The position numbers were made by a program, and so were the translations under genes. This document shows, piece after piece, positions 24,194 through 36,760 of a DNA stretch of 64,000 bases. Each line of letters starts with the position of its first letter. Positions within the stretch are counted from its first letter, which is position 1. The stretch lies in NCBI RefSeq assembly GCF_008831285.2, contig NC_045145.1:13762802-13826801 (forward strand), in the 5' to 3' direction. Under the pieces are notes generated by a model. It was not told where the DNA came from, did no database searches, and was given only the letters and a program-made list of their open reading frames with translations. This DNA comes from Nymphaea colorata. Lineage: Eukaryota; Streptophyta; Magnoliopsida; Nymphaeales; Nymphaeaceae.

Positions 24194-25526
24194 GATTGCT
24201 TATTTGTGGCCGATTTGCCAGTGAGATGCACCGTGGCCGTCGAACAGATAATATTGAAAACATGCAGTAGTTGAAACTTAAAAGGTAAAGGGTAGTCTAA
24301 TTCCAAGTTACCATCAACAGGCAGACCACACATAACCCTAATTCCATATATGGTATAGCAAAGAGCATGAAGATGCACTCTTTTTTTCGATAAAAACTTG
24401 ACACAAAATCAAATGATTGGAACAAGCTGGAGTAGGATAGCAGTGCGTAGCATAACTAACACTTGTAGCCATCACCACCTAGGGAACTGACAAAAAAAAA
24501 ACATGCCTTCTTTCCAAGAAACTCGTCATTTTTCCTCAAAAATTTCAGGAGCAGATAGGTTGGCTACAGGTAGGTTGCTTCGTAATTGCATACCTTTGCC
24601 AAATAAAGATTAAAAGTTCTATTGGGAAGCATTGGAGGCCCTTTACCCACTTGGTTCCATAATATGAATCATTTCAATGCTGGCTTTTCATTAAGGGCAG
24701 AATACGTTGAAAGATATGTAGCTTAAGTAAAAGGAAGAATACCTTTGCAGCAAACTACCCTTTCACTTATGCCCAATCCCATCCAGCAGCTTCATCCATA
24801 TAAATAGCACTATTGCATTTTCATGGACCTGCAGGCCAGCGATGCACATTCAATCTCTTCAAAAGATGTCACTGTTCACATACCTTCCACTGTTACTGAC
24901 CTTTGCAGGCCCTACAACATCTCACTAATCCAATGGGTTGCATTCACAGGCCCTTCACTGTCGATTGAGGTAACCACCAGTGTTGTGGTCTTCCACCTCC
25001 GATGCTAAATCAGAGCCTCTTGTGGATTTCTGTTCAAACACTACTGTAGAATGCTAAAAGCCTAAGACCCCTGCTACCGATGGTTCCCTAGTTTCTAGAT
25101 ATCTGCCCCCACCCCAAAATGACGTTTTGGGGGTGAAAAATCATAGAAAAGCATGCCCCCACAAAAGAAAAGCAAAACTTATACATAGGTTTTCCCTCAA
25201 GGCGAAATTTTAGCAAGAGCATTAAGGGATCAATAGTGCAGCTTCGGTCTCCAGAAACCAGCAATTCTGCCAGAAAAAAACTAGGTGGCCTGAATCATGA
25301 CCATGCCACTAATATGACGCTTCCACAATGATGAAGCTCTGTAATGGAGGTCTCCGTCAATTTCAAATACCAGAATCTCCAATACAATTGCTGTAATGCC
25401 ACATGCCAATTCAGTACATATACAATCCACACATACATATGAGGCATGAACCAAGAAAGCACAAAACAAGAAAGCATATGGTGGTTTGCTTGTGATATAA
25501 ACTGTACTATTGTAAATCGTAAACAT

Positions 25527-25532
25527 TTTATT
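25527..25532 (-). terminator. Candidate polyadenylation signal of WEB1
   Basis: AATAAA on the minus strand about 280 bases after the stop codon at 25815. Plausible, not proven. Confidence 0.35.
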
Positions 25533-25814
25533 GATACTGGATCATCCCATTTATTTTTTACAAGAAAAATATACTCCAGACTGTGATGCTTACGAATGAC
25601 AGAAAATCATTTCAACCAGATTATTACTTACAAGTAGAAGACAATTCAAACAGTGACGCACATGAGTAGTGGTTGATTACATAAAAAGAAAAATAACAAT
25701 ACCTAAGAAAATTCAGGACGGGAAATTATTTTCTACACCGTGAGGGGGAAGGGCAAGAGAAGCAGAAATGCAAAGACAATTAATTTACAACAAGGTTACA
25801 ACTGCCTCAGTAGG

Positions 25815-28536
25815 TTACCTCCTTTTCCTGGCCAATAACATGATAATCTTAGGGAACAAAGATTTTTTCTTCTTTTTTGCATTGGGGTCAGGGATCACAT
25901 TTTCTGCATTATTTTCAAGTGAAAACGCTTTGGAATCTTGATTTTTGTCATGGTTATGCATAGGTTGGCTCTCCTCAGTACTTTTCCTTGGGCTGCCTAC
26001 TGCAAGATTTACAACCCCAGAAGCAGACTCATTTGCCTTCCTTCTCTGCTCGTGCTCTGCCCTCCAGTTCCTTAATTCCTGTTCCACACCTAATTTTCCT
26101 TCTTTGGCATGTTCTGCTTTCACCTTTTCCACCGCTAATGCCTCCCTTTTTGCACTCAGCTCTTTGCTTGCTGCCTCCAAATTCTTCAAGCTTCTCATCT
26201 CAGCCTCCTTGGCTGCATCTATTTCCAACATGGCAGCTGCCACCCTGGCATTAGCAACCTCCTCTGCCTCATGTGCTTTCTTGCTGAGTTCATAGTACTG
26301 CTCCAAGGATAGAGTCACCCCAGATGGCTCATTCTCATTCAACATTCTTGAAGCCATTTCGCTCTCATGAAGTGCATTGATTGCTGCTAGTGCTAGCTTC
26401 TCTGAAGCCTTGGCTGCCTCTATCTCTTTTGTTGCTGCACGAAGCCGGCTTTCTACTGTACTTGCACCAGCCTTGACCAACTCTGCTTCTTCCTTGGCCT
26501 TGCATAGGTCTTCCCGTGCTGACACGGCAGATAATTTGGCCTGATCTGCTTCTTGAGCAGCTTCTTGAAGTGCCCTGGGTAATTCCACCATTTTCTCTCT
26601 TGTTTCTTTTTCACTTGTTCGAACTGCTTCAACCTCTGACCATGTCTTGGTTAGTTCTGCTTCAAGAGCTGAAACTGTCACATTTGCTATTCCCTCCCTC
26701 TGCCTCATTGAGGTAAGTGTAGACTTTTCTTCTTCCAGCTCTGACTGGAGTGATATTGCCGCAATTCTCAGGCACTCCACTTCCTTCCTTGATTTTTCTA
26801 TTTGAGCCCTCACATCTTCAAGCTCCTTTGTGGTTGAAGAGAGAGCAATAAGTGTAGCTCTTTGAGCATTCTTTGCCTCTTCTAGCTCAGCTGTGAGGAT
26901 CTTTTCTTCTTCAGCACCAGATGTTTCAGAATCCAGTTTAGCCTCCATATAAGCTGCCAATTCGGCCTTCAAATCAAGCAGTAAAGATGATGCTGTTTCC
27001 AGTTTTGTCTTGAGATCCTTGGATGCTGAAAGCTGTTCTATAAGCTTCTGAGTTTCTTCTTCTGCTGCCTTCATTTCCTTTTCCTGCTTGAGGTCCTCCT
27101 GTTTTCTAGCCAAGGCAGCAGAAACTCTGCACTCTTCTGCCTCCAAATGGGATGCGTGGGCCAACTCGAGGGATTCTTTTGTACTCATCAATTCTAAGGT
27201 CAGTTCTTCGACTGTCTTTTCTATTTCCTTTGATGCTGATACTGCATCCTCAGCTTTTTTGACAGCTTTGTCTTTCTCTTCAATCAGCGAAATATACTCA
27301 CTTTTCAGAGCTTCAGTTTCTTCCTTCACTAGCTTCAGCTCGCTTAATGCTGCCTCATGCCTTGCCTTTGCAGTCTCCAACTGAGCTTTGGCAGCAACGC
27401 TAGCTTCATCAGCAATTCCTTGTTTAATTTCTTCAACCCGCATTTGAGCAAACTGAGAATCTTGTTTTGCTTGCTCCTCTTCAGTATGTGCTTTCTCTAA
27501 ACCGACTTTTAGTTCTTCAATGAATCTCTTGGTGCTCTCAAGCTCCTGAAGAACTTGTTTCTTTTCATTTTCAGCAATTTCCAGCTCCTTCTTGCATTCT
27601 GGAATTCCCTTTTGTACCTTCTCAAGTTCAAGCTCCACAAACCGCCGTCTCTGACACATGAAAGCGAAAACCATTGTCAGTTATCTAAAAGTTAGTTATT
27701 GTCATAGTATATACAACATGGAATTTAAAAACTAGGATATCTCTCCCTCTTGGTTTAAAATTAAAATGCCACCACCAATCAGCAACGACCTCTCAAGCAG
27801 AAGTCCACAAATCATGGCAAACAAGCAAATTAAATTAGCAAAATGATGATTCATATACCTCCATTGTCTTCATTTTGTGGGCTTTAAAGTCAGCAATTTC
27901 CCCAAACTTGGTCACAGCTTCCCTCACAGATTCAAAAGGTGCTGCTGTGTCAACAAGAGCCCTGTGAGACTCCACCTGTCTAGGACTGCTGACAGACAGA
28001 TTGAAGACTAATGAACTTTCAGATGGCTTTACAAAAATCTCTTCTTGGGGTGGCAACTCGTGTAGGCTCCCTGTATCAAAATGATCCTGCATGGTTTCTG
28101 ACTCTTTCGAGATTATAGGTCTCCCATCAGTGTCTCCATCAACACTAGTTACAACAATACTCCCATCTCGTTCCTCTTCAGGTTGCACCCAATGGTTGCA
28201 CACCTCAGGTTTATTGTTGCCCAAAGCTTGAGTAGATACACTATCATATACCTCTGATTTTTCTGCTGCAATGCCCTCAGCTGAAGCCATCGTTTGTTCT
28301 TCCGATGATGTCAGCTTAGCTCCAACATCACTTAACACCATGGCATCAGGTGTGGTTTCTGAAGTCGATGCTTCATATTCTTTTACTGTCACTTCCTCAT
28401 GCTCTTTTTCACCATTAGTTACTGGAGACGGAGTGCCTGAAGGAGCAGAATCACTTGGGTATTCTTGAGATGGTGAAAAAGTGGTAATGAAAGCACTGGT
28501 TGGAGATCTCTCTTCCTCAGTGTGTTTCTCTTCCAT
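25815..28536 (-). CDS. WEB1: WEB1-type protein (WEAK CHLOROPLAST MOVEMENT UNDER BLUE LIGHT 1), two coding exons
   Basis: Exons 28536-27859 and 27650-25815 join in phase 0 (donor GTATAT, acceptor CAG) to 837 residues; Arabidopsis WEB1 is about 807. Residues 1 to about 190 are acidic, Ser/Thr-rich and probably disordered. The conserved family entry [19 protein letters not shown] is followed by a nearly continuous coiled coil at about 225-760 (DUF827/WEB domain), with hallmark stretches such as [31 protein letters not shown] and [19 protein letters not shown]. The C-terminus is strongly basic ([10 protein letters not shown]...RKRR). In Arabidopsis WEB1 pairs with PMI2 through coiled coils and keeps chloroplast photorelocation fast under blue light by regulating cp-actin filaments. 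The assignment to WEB1 over a WEB1-like paralogue is by overall resemblance and length. An AG acceptor 44 bases before the ATG indicates a leader intron. Confidence 0.92.
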
Positions 28537-28579
28537 TTCCTTTACGATGAACTCTTCAAGGAAAACAGTTTACCACCGT

Positions 28580-29326
28580 CTGCAGTTTGAAAGTAATTCA
28601 AGATGTCACCATGTTAACTACTAACTTGATGGCATAGAAAGAAGACAACCAGTAATTGGTTTCCTATTTAGGGGCATCATACTTTAATTGGCAATTCTAA
28701 GAGACAATTGTAAAAATATAGAGTAAAGAAAGCAATGTTTGTACCTAAGCTTTTTCTTCTGAGGAAACAGCATTTCCTTGTAACTAAGAAATAAATTGTG
28801 TGAAAAAGCATTCCTAACACTTAAACCTGAAGCATAAACAGAATGGTACAAAATACTTCAACAGTTGAGCCATTATCATCATGAATAAGGTAAGCAGCCA
28901 AGATAACAAGACAACAATCCAACAGTGCGAACAAGGCATCAAGGCTATCAAGCTATGTTACATAAGCGGCATGTTCAAATATGATATGGATGTGGAGACT
29001 GTTGTGAGGCAAATTGAAAAAATTTGGCTGCAGGGTCTATATATATACACACACACACACACACACAGAGAGATAGGGATTCATTTATCAATAAATTTTT
29101 ATCTTCCATTTGAACTGATTACTATAATCCTTTTAGTTTCCTTAGTGGGTGCAATTGCTATGGCTCGCCGGGAACTTATATACATACATATACATGCCAT
29201 CCAAAAGGTACGTCCGTTGTCCATTGTGACTACAATAACTTTTCTTACATAACAGGTCATGAACAAAGCTTAATTTTTATAAAGGAATTAAATGAGTGGC
29301 GGATATAGTAGAACAATTTTGATGGG

Positions 29327-29367
<41 letters not shown>

Positions 29368-32300
29368 TGAAAAACAACCGTTTATGAGACCAAAAAAGAT
29401 GACTCACTTAACAACACCAAACTTGAGCATGCCAATTCTACTGTGTGATGTATGACTGTAGTTGAAAGCACTTGTCAAATGTAACAGTTATATTTGGTGA
29501 GTTGGAGCAGCACTAGCACCAGGTGTGGGTGTGACACGGGTGTGGTGGCCTCCTTAAATGGACTGTGTCACTGTTACATAGATGACAACATTATCATCCA
29601 CGGGACACATCATGAGTAGAACAAATGCTGAAACTCCCAAACATCACTTTTGACAATCTCATAATTTGATGGAAAGTGGGTTGTCTAAATACTGGTTACA
29701 GCATAGATTCTACCAGAAATTATAATTGAACAAAGTCTGGTTGTTCGTACAAAGAAGTTTTCTAGTGTTGCCTAGCCTTACCCCAGGTCTATCACATTGT
29801 CGGATGCCTATAGTAGAAACATCAAACTATTGCTCAGAGTTTCCTGGATTGCTTTCACGTACCAAGATATGGATAGCAAGTAAGGTGACAAGGTTGAATA
29901 CGGATCCATCAATGGACATGGCAGAAGCTAGTATTACCATCTACAAGGTATTTTTTATCATCAAAACATGCAGAGGATTGGAAATAAGCCAGTCTCAGTT
30001 TCTTCTCGATATCAAGAGGGAACAATATTATTAAAGCTAGAAACTCTGTTGCAAAGGTACCAGCTTCAAGCCATGAACTCATAAACACTACCGGACCTTC
30101 TAACATAATCTCTTATGAGCAAAATAACTAGGCAAAATGGCAGAAATTCAATAACTTGGCTTTTAACAGCCGAAGCAAATTTTTAGTTTCTACAATTTAT
30201 AAGAATATATAAATTAACAAAAGAAGTTGGGGAAAACTGAAATCCCTTGAAATGCTCAGCAAAGGGATGGAGATTTGTGAGAGAGAACCAACCTAAAACA
30301 AAATAACCCAGAAGAGAACAGTTTCTGCCAGGATAACACATAAAAGAGAAGGCTGGTGACAGTAAAAAGTATTAGCTGGAGGACTGATTGTAACATAAGA
30401 AACCTCTTCCTCATTTCCGATTGGATCAAAATTTTCTAAATCTCGATAAGAATTTCGTTAAACCTTCAAGGCTCATCTTACCAATTCACTATTGCAAAGC
30501 ACGCAAAGGAACCAAATGGCACAAGGAAAAACGCACAGATAGCCTCTCATCTCCAAAAACCCATAATCTATGAACATTAGGAGGAACAAACCGTTCGTCC
30601 TACATTCATTAGCACCCAAAATTCTTCATAATGTGATGCAAAGCTCCATACTTTTGTTACCTAGATATGGAACGAGAGACCAAATGACAAGCAAACCTGA
30701 AGATCATCAAAGTTTTCCGCCAGAAGCTGGACGAAATCCCTAAACATCTTACTTCTATCTACGAGAAAGTTAAAGGAAGAGACACCAACTTCTGCAGGTT
30801 CCAGAGATACAGAAAGCTTTATGCACATGAAAAAGGACTATCCTCACAATGCTGATCATCCGAGTGCCAATCACAAGTTCGCAAGAAAACACAAAGCTCA
30901 AGGTCGAACTCCTCGATTTTAAAATCCTAATTTGAAGAAAGAATCCTGCAATGTGGATCTTCTATCGCAATCCGGATCGAACTTCCGTCACAAACCAACG
31001 GAGCAAATGCATACAAAGAAAAGGAAAGAAGACTTTTGGATCCGTGCGCAAATCAAAAGCTCCCATTTTGGTCATTACATCGGAAGGTATCATCGACAGA
31101 GAGAAAAACCACAAAAGCAAGACTGCAGGCAAAGAAGGAATAACCCGAAATTTTTACCAGAGGAAAGCGAAACCGTTCCTCGTCGAAGATTTCTGCAAGG
31201 AACAACCCGACATGCGGAAGAATAAACCAAAAAGAAATGGCAAATTAGACCAAGAGAGGGGGGAAAGCGGAGGTTCAGAATTTATTAACGTCCCAGAATC
31301 GCTGCGACGATCTGACTTTCTTCTTCGTTTCATTTATTGTTTATTTATTGTCTTCGATTAACTTAAACCAAAATCGCTCTGTCAACGTGGACGACGGTAA
31401 TGCCTCGCTCTTTTTTTATGCCTCCCGCTTAATTTCGGTCATAATTAACGATTTTTGTCGTAAATACCGCAGGGAGTTCTCCCGCCTCCCCATTGCACGT
31501 CACCATCCGCTCAATCTGGGTTGGCAAAAACGGATCCGAACCCTATGACCTATCGTACTTTTTGTTAATTTGTTTTAGATCCAAGCTGCGCTGGAAATAA
31601 GACCTAGATCTTATCTGGTACCAATAACAGAAGCAGTGTTATTGGAACCAATTATATAAGTTCCACATATATGAATAATAAAGAAGAAAGTGGATTATTT
31701 GAAGAATAAGTATAAAAAAGTGAGCTAAATCTAGCATAAAAGCAATGAAATTTCAGATATATGAACCTGAGTTAGGTTTGCATACGTTGGACAAAAAAAA
31801 AAAAAATGGTTGCTTGGTAGCTAAAACAGTTGACCATGAAAAAGGACAGGTTCGTGAATTTCATGAATATGTTCATTTTTATGCTCCAGTACATGTTTTT
31901 CTTTAAAGGACTTAATTTCTTTATGATTTTCGAAAAAATCCCTTTTTTGGGCGAACGGTAAAAAAAATTATAATTAAACATATAGTCTATTCAATCTCTT
32001 TTTCTCTTTTGCTTTTGTATCTAACAACTTTTTGTTCAGCATTCATATTTTATCGACTCTCTCTCAATAAAAATTGAAAAGAGACGTTGGTGATTGGTTT
32101 GTGAGGGAGCATATTTTATGTTTGACGAGTACCAGGGCGAGCATCTGCTTGACATGCATATGCTTGGCATATAGAAGAACTAATTGCCAAAAGCAAAACG
32201 TTGAACTTTATATTTGAATTGGTCGTGGTGTTCACGTAAAAAGGTGGCTCGGATTCTTGGTGGGTTCTTCAGCAAAAGGATAATAGTACCAATCGAGATA

Positions 32301-32645
32301 AAAATAAATCTTTAGAGAGTCAGCTTGAGCTAAAGGCTATACCGACTTGGTTCTGGTTAGCCCCTTGAGGGACAAAACTTGGTAGAACTTTACTCGGTTA
32401 AGCTGACCGAGTACTGTGGCTGTGCCTAGGACCATTCTCGAGTGGGTGCGTCATTCATTTGACAGACCTGATGATTGATGGCGAAAAACTGTGCATCAGG
32501 TAGATTTGAGACGCCGACCCCCTTGGAGCCCACCGCTCGCCCACACTCGGAGCCTGCGTGTTGAGACCTGAGAGCTCACGAAATGCTGGTGGGGCTCGTG
32601 GACTTCAGCCGATAACGTCGAAGGCCAGAGAGTGGTAGCTGTTCG
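28580..32645. other. WEB1 leader intron(s) and shared divergent 5' region with the RecA2-like gene
   Basis: On the minus strand an acceptor (CTGCAG) ends at 28580, implying that the WEB1 transcript starts further right, possibly near 31.2-31.3 kb where the sequence becomes pyrimidine-rich on that strand; the donor is not resolved. (CA)n lies at about 29047-29067 and (AT)n at about 29330-29366. WEB1 (-) and the RecA2-like gene (+) are divergent, so roughly 31.3-32.6 kb may act as a two-way promoter. No other gene is recognised. Confidence 0.45.
29330..29366. repeat. (AT)n microsatellite
   Basis: About 18 AT units in the presumed WEB1 leader intron. Confidence 0.9.
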
Positions 32646-32722
32646 ATGGCGATCGACGCCGGCGAAGTCCTAGCCTCACCGTCTTCTCATCTCAGGTATC
32701 AGGCTCCTCTTTCTCGTATCAG

Positions 32723-32769
<47 letters not shown>

Positions 32770-35595
32770 AGGCGCCAAGATGGGGAGGCTATTCGTCAGT
32801 ATTACGTCGCCGTCGACAGGCTCCAATTTAAGATGGTAATTTCTCTCAATCGTCCTTTTTCCCAAGACATGGAATAATCTCAATATTGGTCGAAAATAAA
32901 TTTGGTTTTTGACATGATCGATACGTCTTGAAACTGTTGCTTCTGGTACATGTGTAGTTGGGTTTCCTTTGGGCATTCTTACTCGATAACATTTAGACGT
33001 CTGAAGAGCAGAGTATGATAAATATTTGATTAGGAGTCCGACTCGAGTTCTCTATGAATTGCTTAATTGTGCTAAGGTGGTTGTTGTCTGGGACATGGAA
33101 GGACGCGAGATGTTGAGCAGTGATTTCTCACATTAAAGCTACTAGACTTGATTATAATTTGGACACTCAGTAGTTGTAGGTCAAGAGCACCGTGTTTTTC
33201 TTTCCATGTGAGAATATTGTCATGGGTGTTAACTTCAATGATGTTGGCTAATTTGGTAACGGGAATACTAGGTAGTTTGGGAACATGCAGCACTGCAGAT
33301 TTGATCCATTTAGGTTGCGGTCCGCCATGTGCTGGAATAACAGGTCTGTTGGTTTTTCCAATGATAAGAATTAACAAGATTCATTGGCGTTTTTCTAGTG
33401 TCCAAAGTACTGAACATGGACACTCGTTTCATCAACTACTACCTTGTACACGATTGTGCAATTTGTCTGGTCTTATTGTGCGAACTAAACAATGGAGCTG
33501 TGTTAAGAAACATTTAATCATCGGGTTATTCTTAAGATGGTCGGGTGCACCGCACTGGGCCTACCAGCAATACTTACCTTTTGAAGCCTTCATTCCTTAG
33601 TTTGAGAACTTTGTAGAGTTGTAGATAGTCAGGCATCTTTCTTGCCTATGGATGCGTATGATTTAACATCTGTGCTCATCTAGCTTATCCTTTTGCTACT
33701 TTCAGGAGACATTGGTTGACCTGTTGGACGTAATCGGCAGAAGATCTTCTTTGCCTGTAATATTGTGCTGCAGTTCTCGTGATGAACTTGATGCAGTGTG
33801 TGCTAACATATCGAATTTGACATACATATCCTTGAGCTCATTGGTATCTTCTTGTTCCGTTATGTGTGAATATTTTTTCACCATCTTTTTTGGTGTTCTA
33901 TGAAATGGAGGATACTTTTAGACATGCACATGCTGTTACATCTATATGTCGCCTTGTTTGTGTGTTATAATGCCTTGTGGTCCACCACATATATTAAGAT
34001 TAAACATTTGTATTGACTTATAGGAAGTACCAGTAGTATTTATTAGTAGGAAAAATATGTGTGTCTTAAAGTTTCCTTTGTCATGTGAGCTTGTCATTCT
34101 TTGGCTAATTGTTCAAAATATCATATAAGGATGTTAATTTTTCTTCGTCTTTCCTCTTGATGCTCTGTAGCTTTGAAGCGCGTGATTTTTTACTTCCTAG
34201 AACGATATTAGTTTGGTGTTGAAACCAAAGTCAAAAGTATCTGCTGCATGGAGATTCTAATTCAGCGTCTTGGTAATGTTTAGCATCATTACCTTGAGAC
34301 ACATGATCAAATGGAGCAGTAACAATGATCTTCTAACTTATGCAATAAACATGCTTTATTTGCTGCTAGTGCTGGAGACTATTAAAATATTGTGGACTGT
34401 AATTGGTGATGCACAATTTGAGACTCATAAATGCAAGTGCATTATTTTACCCTAGTGGTTCTTTCTTCCAAGAAGTCATAGATGATCGCTGACGCCTGAT
34501 TGTGTTTTGTTTTTACAGTACAGTGATATGGCAGAATCTGAACGTTCCTTGACAATCGATAGATTTCGTCAAGCAACTCTTGATTGGAATCACAAGGTCA
34601 ATGCTCCAGAAGAGCTTGTTGAAGCAAAAGTTGAAGGTCAGAGATCATCTGTTTTGGTTGTAACAGATGCATGCCTACCTCTGATTGCAGCTGGAGAAAG
34701 CCCATTCTCTGCACGTGTTTTGGTAAACTATGAATTACCAACAAAGAAGGTACTACTCCTAATTACTCTTTCTATTGTTTTCAATAAGAATTCTCTATTT
34801 TTCGTTCTTTTGAAGAAATCAACACTGTGTGTTGTCATACAGCAAGGGTATGTATGTAATAAAATGTCTGAATTGTAATTCCTTCATGCAAAACCAACAT
34901 GTTTTCATATGAAAGTGGGTTTTCCCTGTTCATGAGTAAAGCAGAAGCCCATGCTCCTTTTTCATAGGAAGGCTACCTTTTACTACAAAAAGCCACTTCT
35001 ATCTCTCCACTGCAGAAGTTGTAGCAATTGTATAACGGGAGAAGCATTTTTGAGATTATATGTGTTGTAATCTATTCTTACGTGTAAATTAAATTTTCTT
35101 TTCTTATACATATGAGAACGTGATTTGTTAATTTTTAGGCAATTTTGGTCTGTAAGTAGTGATAAGCAAATGAAAGAGGAAGTTACGTTACGTAGCTTTT
35201 TCACAGAAGTGACTAGTTTAAACGTAAAACTGTCGGTGTCAATGGAATGTCTTCTCAATTCGGCTAAATGTTTCCAGGAGACATACTTGAGGCGCATATC
35301 TACTTGCTTGCCATCAGGTATGAGTCTTGCAACTTTTCTTATTGCTGCATCAGTTTCAGTGAATAGCTTATGAGAGGATGTGGATATGCAGATGGGGTTG
35401 TCATTAATATGGTTGTTGGAGGTGAAGTGGTGATTCTTAAAAGCATCGAAGAAGGTTGTGGCATTATCATTGAAGAGATGCCTATACATGTAGGTTCTCT
35501 GGTGGTAGTCGTTGATTTTTCTTTTTTCTTTTTTTCTGTAGTGTTCAATCAATTTCTTGTTGATCCTGTTTCTGCAGATATCAGAAATTCTGTAG
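32646..35595 (+). CDS. RecA2-only, eIF4A-like DEAD-box pseudo-helicase, seven exons
   Basis: Exons 32646-32695, 32772-32835, 33706-33843, 34519-34749, 35278-35317, 35377-35489 and 35578-35595 join in frame to 217 residues; all introns are GT..AG. From about residue 22 (IRQYYVAV...METLVDLLD) to the end (EEMPIHISEIL) it follows the second RecA domain of eIF4A/DEAD-box helicases: the block before motif IV, motif IV (VILCCSSRDELD), ESERSLTIDRFR, motif V position (VLVVTDACLP then VLVNYELP) and the motif VI position. The first RecA domain (Q motif, Walker A, DEAD) is absent. Motif VI, normally HRxGRxxR, reads RRISTCLPSGCG, so the arginine fingers are gone, and motif V is also altered. It therefore should not hydrolyse ATP or unwind RNA by itself; a binding or scaffold role is inference. 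The start is the first ATG after the divergent spacer. I know no gene name for it. Confidence 0.82.
32726..32766 (+). repeat. (CT)n microsatellite forming the polypyrimidine tract of intron 1
   Basis: About 20 CT units directly precede the TTGTAG acceptor of the 76-base intron 1 of the RecA2-like gene, so the simple repeat makes up more than half of the intron and is its polypyrimidine tract. Confidence 0.9.
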
Positions 35596-36686
35596 GCAAC
35601 AAATAAGTTGAATGACAGGTACAACCCAGTGAAGAAAAATGGATTATCGATCAGCTGTGACAGACCGAGAAAATCGCTACGACCATTTTGTCAATGAAGT
35701 TCCAAATTTTCTCTCGTTGCATTTACCCGCGAATTAGCAAAAACTAGCTGCACAATCCAGATGGTACTATTGTCATTGCTACTCCTTAGCTGAAGGATTA
35801 AGTGGGATATCACATGTTTCATCGTGATTGTTTTCCTTCTTTTTTTTTTCCCTTCTCATGGCAAGCTGCAAGGAATGCACTAAAATATGCTTTTTCAGGA
35901 ATATTAGCCTCAAGTTTCACCGTTGGTGTGAGCTTCTGTTTCTGTCGTCATTTTTTTTTTTCCTGCTAAGTTGGTCCTCAGGCATGCTTGGCTATAAAAG
36001 TCGACCTTAAACTTCAAATTTAAAATACTAAAAATTATGGAAGCGAAGAAATGGGAAAGTACACTGGTACAGTAATAGTACATGGCGACTGTTTGAACAA
36101 GTTCTGTGGACTCGAGACAAATTGCCATGAATGGCTGAAAAAAGAAGGATACGGTGACTCTAGGTAGAGGAAACATCCATCTCTATAGAACTTAAGACTC
36201 CGACTGCATCAGATTTGTTGTATGTGGCTTTCGCGGTAAAAAGGTCCAAGGACAAAAGGATATTCGACGAGCGCTCACTTCCCAGGGCATGACTTTGGCT
36301 GGGATATTCAGTGCTCAAGAGATGCACCCTTCATTGCCACGTTTCGACCATTTTATGCATGCATCATGCTAACGGTATGATTTCAGACACGTGCGCAACA
36401 GATCTTATTGGTGTCAGTTTTTGATAGTCAAGTTTCAAAACAACCAAGGATGCTGCAGTACCACAGGGTATAACTTGAGATCATTTAGTTATGGTAGTTT
36501 TCAGCTACCCCATAGGTCCCATCAATCTATTTGTACCAACGAGACAGGAAGCTAGTTGAGTACGAACAATCTACCAAAATGATATAAGAACATTAATAAC
36601 TCGCTGGAGACATCCATATACGTATCTCAACTAATTATACAGTATATAGTATATACACTCCGCAAGTCGTATCCATATAAATTTCA
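35596..36686. other. Convergent 3' region between the RecA2-like gene and FC2
   Basis: 3' UTRs of two convergent genes; T-rich runs near 35840 and 35950. No gene recognised. Confidence 0.5.
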
Positions 36687-36692
36687 TTTATT
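36687..36692 (-). terminator. Candidate polyadenylation signal of FC2
   Basis: AATAAA on the minus strand about 70 bases after the stop codon at 36761, a good distance for a plant signal. Confidence 0.45.
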
Positions 36693-36760
36693 AGTTCATG
36701 GTTGTTATTCGGAATGGTGACAAGTAGCAAAAACAGATGCATTACACTACAAAGACCTGC

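Larger units (their letters stand above)
20630..25526. other. Intergenic region between two minus-strand genes
   Basis: No coding gene recognised in about 4.9 kb. Contents: a MITE-like block (21690-21830), a block of higher GC at about 22200-22500 that looks like an old mobile-element fragment I cannot classify, and the duplicated leader segment (24082-24193). The right end should hold the 3' flank of the WEB1 gene. Short open frames show no domain. Confidence 0.55.

Noticed and set aside
30932-31361. Overlapping plus-strand frames of 97 and 136 codons upstream of WEB1
   Set aside because: No domain; the region is more simply explained as the leader and promoter of the minus-strand WEB1 gene.
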